From assembly GCF_000961885.1 (NCBI RefSeq), contig NZ_JZKH01000115.1, forward strand, positions 1 to 20,617: a stretch of DNA of 20,617 bases, in the 5' to 3' direction. Position numbers and translations under genes: made by a program. Numbering within the stretch: position 1 is the stretch's first letter; the number at the start of each line of letters is the position of its first letter. Of the stretch, positions 6,399 through 11,014 are shown piece after piece. Below the pieces are notes generated by a model, which saw only the letters and a program-made list of their open reading frames with translations, had not been told where the DNA came from and made no database searches. This DNA comes from Streptomyces rubellomurinus (GTDB lineage: Bacteria > Actinomycetota > Actinomycetes > Streptomycetales > Streptomycetaceae).

Positions 6399-7145
6399 AT
6401 GACCTCCCTGACCCCGCGGGTCGCCCTCGTCGGCGACCGCTCCCCCGCCGTCCGCTCGCACACCCGTATCCCCGGCCTGCTCGACGCCCTCGCCGAGCGG
6501 GACCGGCTCGTCCTGGACGCCTACTGGATCCCCACCGAGGACGCCGGTGCGCCCGGCGCGCTCGACGGCTTCGACGCGATCTGGCTGCTGCCCGGCAGCC
6601 CGTACCGCAGCGAGGCGGGCGCCCTGGCCGCCGTCCGGACGGCCCGCGAGCGGGGCATCCCGTTCCTCGGCACCTGCGCCGGGTTCCAGCACGCGGTGCT
6701 GGAGTTCGCCCACAACGTCTGCGGCCTGGCCGAGGCCGTCCACGGCGAGGAGCACCCGGACCGGCCCGAGCAGGTGATCGCGCCGCTCGCCTGCTCGCTG
6801 GTCGGCCACGAGTGCGCGGTCGAGATCACCCCCGGCACGCTCGCCGAGCGCGTCATCGGCACCACCCGCACCGTGGAGCGCTACCTGTGCGCGTACGGGC
6901 TGAACGCGGACTACCAGGACCGGCTGGTCGCGCACGGGCTGCGCTTCAGCGGCACGGACGAGTCGGGCCAGGCGCGCCTGCTGGAGCTGCCGGAGCACCC
7001 GTTCTTCCTGGCCTCGCTGTTCCAGCCGGAGCTGTCCGGCGACGGCACCCGGCCGCACGCCATGATCCGCGCGCTGGCCGCCGCCGCGGTCCGGCACGCG
7101 GACGAGGCCCGGCACGCGGACGCCGAACGGGCCGTCTCGGCCTGA
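6399..7145 (+). CDS. CTP-synthase C-terminal-like class I glutamine amidotransferase homologue
   Basis: The 248-residue product resembles the glutaminase half of CTP synthase without the synthetase half. It opens with PRVALVGDRSPAVRSH, shows the oxyanion turn LLPGSPYRS (about 63-71) and the nucleophile elbow FLGTCAGFQHAVLE with the candidate catalytic Cys near 92. At the C-terminus, where class I amidotransferases carry His-Pro-Glu, this protein reads LFQPE, so the catalytic histidine is replaced by glutamine. This matches, to my knowledge, a family labelled CTP synthase C-terminal-related proteins, which probably do not hydrolyse glutamine in the normal way. ATG at 6399 follows a short divergent promoter region shared with the LysR gene, which likely controls it. 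The tail (220-248) is Ala-rich and carries a small internal duplication (RHADEARHADAER). Its substrate is unknown. Confidence 0.82.
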   Translation: MTSLTPRVALVGDRSPAVRSHTRIPGLLDALAERDRLVLDAYWIPTEDAGAPGALDGFDAIWLLPGSPYRSEAGALAAVRTARERGIPFLGTCAGFQHAVLEFAHNVCGLAEAVHGEEHPDRPEQVIAPLACSLVGHECAVEITPGTLAERVIGTTRTVERYLCAYGLNADYQDRLVAHGLRFSGTDESGQARLLELPEHPFFLASLFQPELSGDGTRPHAMIRALAAAAVRHADEARHADAERAVSA

Positions 7146-7181
7146 CCCGCGGCCGGACGATGCGGCCGGCCGACGCGGCCC

Positions 7182-7214
7182 GCCGATGTGGCGCCGGGGG
7201 GGCGTCACATCGGC
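7182..7214. terminator. Terminator hairpin at the convergent gene ends
   Basis: GCCGATGTGGCGCC (7182-7195) pairs with GGCGTCACATCGGC (7201-7214) over 14 bp with one G-U pair and a GGGGG loop. It lies 36 bp past the amidotransferase-like stop codon and contains the stop codon of the opposing GNAT gene (7205-7207) within the stem. It probably ends the plus-strand transcript; for the minus-strand gene it would reach into the last codons. Confidence 0.7.
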
Positions 7215-7735
7215 AGGGACCGCAGCCGCACCGGCCCCTCCGGCCAGGCGGCGCCCGCCACCAGCGGCGACCACATGGTGCGCAGCGGCATCTCCGCCAG
7301 CCGCCCCTCGGGCTGCTCGACGGTGACGACCTCGGCGACCTCGCGGAAGCCGAGCTTGCGGTAGAGCCCGGTCTTCTCCGGGCGGCAGAACAGCAGCGCG
7401 TAGCGGTGGCCGAGTTCGCGGGCGTGGTCGAGCGCGGCGTTGACAACGGTCCGGGCGAGGCCGCCGCCGCGCTGGTCGGGGGCGACGCAGACGCCGCCGA
7501 CGCCCATCGCGGCCAGGTCGGTGCCGCCGACGGTGAGCTGCAGCGCGCGCAGGCCGGTGTGGGCGACGAGCCGGCCGTCCCCGGCCCGGATCCCGAAGTG
7601 GATCTCCTTGGGCAGCCAGCTCAGCCCGGTGTAGGCGACGCCGTACAGGTCGTCGCCGGGGCCCAGGATCTGCTCCTGTTCGGCCTTTCCGTACTGTGCC
7701 AGCCGTTCGGCTTCGGCGGGGAAACGATCATTCAT
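7205..7735 (-). CDS. GNAT family N-acetyltransferase, AAC(2')-like layout
   Basis: The 176-residue protein is a GNAT enzyme. Motif A is VCVAPDQRGGGLARTVV (82-98), the loop QRGGGLA binding the acetyl-CoA pyrophosphate, and motif B is LYRKLGFREV (124-133). The strand-loop VAHTGLRALQLTVGG (57-71) and the closing MWSPL...WPEGPVRLRSLP (154-175) resemble the aminoglycoside 2'-N-acetyltransferase-like branch common in actinomycetes, but key aminoglycoside contacts cannot be judged here, so resistance is not claimed. ATG at 7735 opens the homologous frame. The nearest purine-rich ribosome binding site (GGAGAGGAG) is unusually far for this ATG and better placed for an overlapping three-codon frame that begins at 7743. 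The gene is divergent from the histidine kinase gene and convergent with the amidotransferase-like gene. Confidence 0.85.
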   Translation of the reverse strand: MNDRFPAEAERLAQYGKAEQEQILGPGDDLYGVAYTGLSWLPKEIHFGIRAGDGRLVAHTGLRALQLTVGGTDLAAMGVGGVCVAPDQRGGGLARTVVNAALDHARELGHRYALLFCRPEKTGLYRKLGFREVAEVVTVEQPEGRLAEMPLRTMWSPLVAGAAWPEGPVRLRSLPM

Positions 7736-7894
7736 CCCGTCATGCTCTCCTCTCCGGACTCCGTTGACCAGCCTTTTCCCGGCCACTCGCCCCCGGTCCG
7801 CGCGGGGGTGCGCCCCCGGGCCCGGTGCGCCACCGCGCTGCCAGCGCCCGTCCACCGCCCCGCGGCCGGTGCGGGCCGCACGCGCTGTGGCAGC

Positions 7895-9100
7895 ATGCCC
7901 CCCATGCGCCCGCCCACCGCCCCACCGGCCGACGAACCGGTCGTGTTGTTCCAACTGCCGCGCGTGCTCAGCGCCCTGGGGCCGGCGGGTCTGGTGCTGA
8001 TGCTGGTGCCGCTGGCCGTGCGGCACCCGGAGGTGGGGCCGACCGGGTCGACGCGGGTCAACGCGTGTCTGATGGCGTTCGGCGCGCTGGTCCTGGTGTT
8101 CCGGCTGCGGTGGCCGGGGGCGGTCGTCCTGCTGGCCCTGCCGAGCGGCCAACTGCCGCTCGCCGTCGCCCTGTACACCGTGGCGGCGCGGCGCGGCCCG
8201 GGCCCGCTGCTGTACCTGCTGACGGCGGCCGTCGAGTTGCGGCTGTGGCTGCCGTTCGACGTCGGGGACCTGTTCACCCTCTCCGGCGTCGCCGACGTGG
8301 TGGAGGATCCGCTGGTGTTCGGCGCCGTCCCGCTCGCCCTGGGCCTGACCAACCACGCGCGGGTGCGCGCCGTCGCCGTCCTCGCCGAACGCAACCGGCT
8401 GCTGCTGGCGGCGCAGCGGCACGCCGAGGAGCGGGCGGCGGCGGCCGAACGGGCCCGGCTCGCCCGGGAGATGCACGACGTGGTGTCCAACCGGGTCTCG
8501 CTGATCACGCTGCACGCCGGGGCCGCGCAGGTCGCCCGGGCCGGCGACCCGGCGGCGGTGGGGCAGACGCTGGGGCTGATCCGCGCCCTCGGGCTGCAGG
8601 CGCTCACCGAACTGCGCGGCCTGCTGGGCGTGCTGACGCCCGCCGACGACCAGGTGCCGTCGCTGCGCGGGCTGTCCGCGCTGGTGGAGGAGTCCCGGCA
8701 GGCCGGGCTGGCGGTCGGCCTGACCCTGGCCGGCGCCCACGCACATGCGCAGGCCGGCGCCGATGTCGGGGAACGGCCGGAGCCCGAGCCGGAGCCGGCC
8801 GTGCAGTACGCGGCCTACCGGATCGTGCAGGAGGCACTGACCAACGCGCACAAGCACGCGCCGGCCGCCGAGGTCGCCGTCACCGTCGAGGTCGGCCCGG
8901 ACGGGCTGCGCCTGGCCGTGGTCAACTCCCCGGCCGGCGACGGCGGGAGCGTGCCGGAGCTGCACCCCGCCCTTCCGTCCGGCGGGCACGGCCTGGACGG
9001 CATGCGCACCCGCGTCGCCGACCTGGGCGGCACCCTGGACGCCGGGCCCACCCCGGACGGCGGCTTCGCCGTCCGGGCCCGCCTGCCGCTCAGCGCGTAG
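7895..9100 (+). CDS. Orphan sensor histidine kinase (HisKA_3/NarL-type partner class)
   Basis: The 401-residue protein has an N-terminal membrane part with about five hydrophobic segments (28-43, 58-71, 76-98, 103-119, 139-152), a coiled-coil helix (156-188), a HisKA_3 dimerisation domain with AREMHDVVSNRVSLI and the phospho-acceptor His194, and a C-terminal HATPase domain with the N-box QEALTNAHKHAP (Asn317) and the G-box GHGLDGMRTRVADLGG (364-379). An Ala/His then Glu/Pro-rich insert (279-302) separates the dimerisation helices from the ATPase. Such kinases normally phosphorylate a NarL/LuxR-type response regulator encoded next door; here the neighbours are a GNAT gene and coaE, so the partner is elsewhere. 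The start is ATG at 7895 or 7904; neither has a clear ribosome binding site. The stimulus is unknown. Confidence 0.9.
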   Translation: MPPMRPPTAPPADEPVVLFQLPRVLSALGPAGLVLMLVPLAVRHPEVGPTGSTRVNACLMAFGALVLVFRLRWPGAVVLLALPSGQLPLAVALYTVAARRGPGPLLYLLTAAVELRLWLPFDVGDLFTLSGVADVVEDPLVFGAVPLALGLTNHARVRAVAVLAERNRLLLAAQRHAEERAAAAERARLAREMHDVVSNRVSLITLHAGAAQVARAGDPAAVGQTLGLIRALGLQALTELRGLLGVLTPADDQVPSLRGLSALVEESRQAGLAVGLTLAGAHAHAQAGADVGERPEPEPEPAVQYAAYRIVQEALTNAHKHAPAAEVAVTVEVGPDGLRLAVVNSPAGDGGSVPELHPALPSGGHGLDGMRTRVADLGGTLDAGPTPDGGFAVRARLPLSA

Positions 9101-9104
9101 GGCT

Positions 9105-9143
9105 CACCGCGCAGTCTCACCGCACAGGGCCACCGCACAGGGC
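9105..9143. repeat. 13-bp tandem repeat between convergent genes
   Basis: CACCGCACAGGGC occurs twice in tandem (9118-9130, 9131-9143), preceded by the variant CACCGCGCAGTCT (9105-9117). The array fills most of the 57-bp gap between the kinase and coaE stop codons, where a terminator would be expected; no strong hairpin is seen. Confidence 0.8.
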
Positions 9144-9157
9144 TCGCCGCGTGGCGC

Positions 9158-9757
9158 TCAGCCCGCGGCGCGCCGCGCCAGCTCCGCCCACACCTCGTCG
9201 ACCCGCGGCGCCAGCGCCTCCAGCGGCCCGCTGTTGTCGATCACCAGGTCGGCGATCGCCAGCCGGTCCGCCCGGGTGGCCTGCGCGGCCATCCGGGCCA
9301 GCGCCTCCTCCTCCGCCATGCCGCGCAGCCGTACCAGCCGGTCAAGCCGCACCCGGTCGTCGGCGTCGACGACCACGATCAGGTCGTACAGCGGCGCGAG
9401 CCCGTTCTCGGCGAGCAGCGGCACGTCGTGCACCACGACGGCGTCGGGCGCGGCGGCGGCCTCCAGTTCGGCGGAGCGCTCGCGCACCAGCGGGTGGACG
9501 ATCGCGTTCAGCGCCTTGAGGCGTTCGGGGTCGGCGAACACGATCGCCCCGAGGGCGGGGCGGTCCAGCGAGCCGTCCGCCCGCAGCACCCGGGGGCCGA
9601 ACTCGGCAGTCACGGCGGCGAGTCCGGCCGTCCCGGGGGCGACCACCTCGCGGGCGATCACGTCGGAGTCGACGATCACCGCGCCCCGGGCGGCGAACAG
9701 CCGGGACACCTCGCTCTTGCCCGCGCCGATGCCGCCCGTCAGTCCGATCTTCAGCAT
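9158..9757 (-). CDS. coaE: Dephospho-CoA kinase
   Basis: The 199-residue enzyme phosphorylates the 3'-hydroxyl of dephospho-CoA, the last step of coenzyme A synthesis, in the cytoplasm. The P-loop [11 protein letters not shown] (5-15) is followed by [16 protein letters not shown], which contains the conserved acidic and Arg residues of the substrate site. [20 protein letters not shown] is the family-specific helix with the invariant HPLVR, and [11 protein letters not shown] and the lid [22 protein letters not shown] follow in order. The length fits a single-domain CoaE without the GrpB-like C-terminal extension found in mycobacteria. ATG at 9757 has no Shine-Dalgarno sequence but sits six bases after TAGCCT, predicting a leaderless mRNA. 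coaE lies near rpsA in streptomycetes; here three other genes separate them. Confidence 0.96.
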   Translation of the reverse strand: MLKIGLTGGIGAGKSEVSRLFAARGAVIVDSDVIAREVVAPGTAGLAAVTAEFGPRVLRADGSLDRPALGAIVFADPERLKALNAIVHPLVRERSAELEAAAAPDAVVVHDVPLLAENGLAPLYDLIVVVDADDRVRLDRLVRLRGMAEEEALARMAAQATRADRLAIADLVIDNSGPLEALAPRVDEVWAELARRAAG

Positions 9758-9763
9758 GGCGTC

Positions 9764-9793
9764 AGGCTACCGGCGGGCGGATGCCGCCGTCAG
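9764..9793 (-). promoter_or_regulatory. Candidate leaderless promoter of coaE, with -35 inside a tandem repeat
   Basis: On the minus strand CTGACG (9788-9793) and TAGCCT (9764-9769) are 18 bp apart; six bases separate the -10 box from the coaE ATG, so transcription would begin at the start codon. The -35 hexamer is the end of the last repeat copy of the duplicated MBL gene 3' end, and its TGA is a copied stop codon. Confidence 0.5.
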
Positions 9794-9900
9794 CCCGGCT
9801 CCAGGCTCTCCCCCTCGGCCGGCACCGTCAGCCCGGCTCCAGGCTCTCCCCCTCCGCCGGACCGTCAGCCCAGCTCCAGGCTCTCCCCCTCGGCCAGCAC
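9788..9900 (-). repeat. Three tandem copies of the 3' end of the MBL-fold gene
   Basis: Units of 38, 37 and 38 bp lie at 9788-9825, 9826-9862 and 9863-9900. The gene-proximal unit (9863-9900) encodes the last 11 codons (VLAEGESLELG) plus TGA of the MBL-fold protein. The distal unit encodes VPAEGESLEPG and TGA with two substitutions; the middle unit has lost one base and is out of frame at its start. The repeats therefore look like duplications of a real gene end into the gap before coaE. Confidence 0.9.
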
Positions 9901-10515
9901 CGTCAGCTCCGCCCCGGACCCCGGCCCCTCGGGCCCGACCAGCCGGGTCTGCACGGCGAAGCCGATCGGGCTGAGCACCGCCTCGTGGACGGGCACGGCC
10001 CGGCGCGGGCCCGCCTCCCGGACGTAGTCGACGACCTCGGCGGCCTTGCTCCACGGCGCCGCGATCGGCAGCAGCAGGGTGTCGACGGCGTGCGGCGGCA
10101 CGGTGAACGCGTCGCCGGGGTGGAAGAGCCGGCCATCGAAGAGGAAGCCGATGTTCTGCACGCGCGGGATGTCCGGGTGGATCACCGCGTGCCACTCGCC
10201 GTGCACGGAGACGCCGAGCCCGCCGGGCCCGCCGATCTCGAAGGCGTCCCCCTCCCCCACCACCGAGACCCGCTGCGCCACGCCGTCCAGCTGGGCGGCG
10301 ACGGCGCTGTTGGTCCACACGCGCAGCGCCGGGTCGGCCTCCAGCGCGGCGCGCAGCCGGGACTCCTCGAAGTGGTCCATGTGCTCGTGGGTGATCAGGA
10401 CGGCGTCGGCGCCGGCCAGCGCGCCCGGGTCGGTGAACGCCCCGGGGTCGACGAGGACGGTGGCGGCGGCGTGCTCGATGCGGACGCAGGCGTGTCCGAA
10501 CTTGGTGATTCGCAT
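9865..10515 (-). CDS. MBL-fold metal-dependent hydrolase (UlaG-like)
   Basis: The 216-residue protein is a compact metallo-beta-lactamase-fold enzyme. It begins MRITKFGHACVRIE, continues TVLVDPGAF and carries the metal motif THEHMDHFEE (His43, His45, Asp47, His48). Further ligands are likely His113 (VIHPD), Asp135 (FHPGD) and His177 (PVHEA), which would complete a two-metal site. The layout resembles the UlaG/L-ascorbate-6-phosphate lactonase-like branch, whose members hydrolyse lactones, phosphodiesters or other esters; the substrate here is unknown. ATG at 10515 lies six bases after TAGAGT with no ribosome binding site, so a leaderless mRNA is expected. The gene is divergent from the MarR gene across a palindrome, so it is probably the main MarR target. 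Its last 11 codons and stop are duplicated twice downstream. Confidence 0.9.
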   Translation of the reverse strand: MRITKFGHACVRIEHAAATVLVDPGAFTDPGALAGADAVLITHEHMDHFEESRLRAALEADPALRVWTNSAVAAQLDGVAQRVSVVGEGDAFEIGGPGGLGVSVHGEWHAVIHPDIPRVQNIGFLFDGRLFHPGDAFTVPPHAVDTLLLPIAAPWSKAAEVVDYVREAGPRRAVPVHEAVLSPIGFAVQTRLVGPEGPGSGAELTVLAEGESLELG

Positions 10516-10521
10516 GCCGGA

Positions 10522-10570
10522 ACTCTACAGCAAGGCTGTACAGCTTTGCTGGAGAAATTCCGGATAGACT
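10522..10570. promoter_or_regulatory. Divergent leaderless promoters with shared MarR-type operator
   Basis: A near-perfect 22-bp palindrome at 10529-10550 (arms AGCAAGGCTGT and ACAGCTTTGCT, one mismatch) contains the exact core GCTGTACAGC (10535-10544) and overlaps a second inverted repeat, TACAGC-AAG-GCTGTA (10526-10540). TAGACT (10565-10570) stands six bases before the MarR ATG, and TAGAGT on the other strand (10522-10527) stands six bases before the MBL ATG. A MarR dimer bound here would cover both promoters, giving autoregulation and control of the MBL gene. Confidence 0.7.
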
Positions 10571-10576
10571 TCTCCC

Positions 10577-11014
10577 ATGCCCGCCGGAACACCCCACCCC
10601 CGCCCCGACACCCTGGACCTCGCCGCCGACCTGCGCGCCGCCCTCGGCACCCTGGTCCGCTCCCTGCGCGAGAGCGACGAGCTGCCGCAGAACCAGGCCG
10701 CCGTCCTCGGCCTGCTGGTCCGCGACGAGCTTTCCTGCACCGTCGCCGAACTCGCCGCGCTGCGACGCGTCCGCCACCAGTCGATGGCCCGCACCGTCGC
10801 CCTGATGACCGAGGCGGGGCTGGTCACCCAGCAGCCCCACCCCACCGACGGCCGCAAGCAGCTGATCGCCGCCACCGAGGCCGGCCGCACCGCCCTGCTC
10901 GATCAGCGCGCCCGCCGCGAGCAGCGGATCGCCACCGCCATCGAGGCCCGCCTCAGCCCCGAGGAGCAGGACCGGCTGCGCGCGAGCGTGGAGCTGCTAC
11001 GCCGACTGGGCTGA
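10577..11014 (+). CDS. MarR-family transcriptional regulator
   Basis: The 145-residue protein has a MarR winged helix-turn-helix between dimerisation helices: an N-terminal helix (13-32), NQAAVLGLLVRDELSCTVAELAALRRVRHQSMARTVALM (39-77) spanning helix, turn and recognition helix, and the wing with the family-typical GLVTQQPHPTDGRKQLIAATEAG (82-104), including the conserved D-x-R pair. C-terminal helices (105-145) complete the dimer interface. It likely represses the divergent MBL-fold gene and itself through the palindrome in the 61-bp gap, and may release DNA on binding a small hydrophobic ligand, as family members do. No ribosome binding site precedes ATG 10577; the transcript is probably leaderless. 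Its last 18 bp overlap the 3' end of the opposing MMPL gene, which leaves no room for a terminator between them. Confidence 0.93.
   Translation: MPAGTPHPRPDTLDLAADLRAALGTLVRSLRESDELPQNQAAVLGLLVRDELSCTVAELAALRRVRHQSMARTVALMTEAGLVTQQPHPTDGRKQLIAATEAGRTALLDQRARREQRIATAIEARLSPEEQDRLRASVELLRRLG

Noticed and set aside
6399..7145. A true CTP synthase (pyrG) assignment
   Set aside because: The synthetase domain is absent, the length is under half of PyrG and the catalytic His is replaced by Gln.
7205..7735. An aminoglycoside resistance enzyme, AAC(2')
   Set aside because: Only the overall GNAT layout is shared; I cannot verify aminoglycoside-binding residues, and such GNATs are common with unknown substrates.
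7803..7818. A short hairpin, CGGGGG-TGCG-CCCCCG, upstream of the histidine kinase
   Set aside because: A six-base GC stem is expected by chance in DNA of this composition and it has no consistent position relative to a gene end.
6812..7894. N-terminal extension of the histidine kinase frame up to 6812
   Set aside because: It runs through the amidotransferase-like gene in another frame and antisense to the GNAT gene; membrane-protein-like sequence begins only after 7895.
9788..9900. A CRISPR-like array
   Set aside because: The 37-38 bp units are directly adjacent without spacers, and they derive from the MBL gene end.
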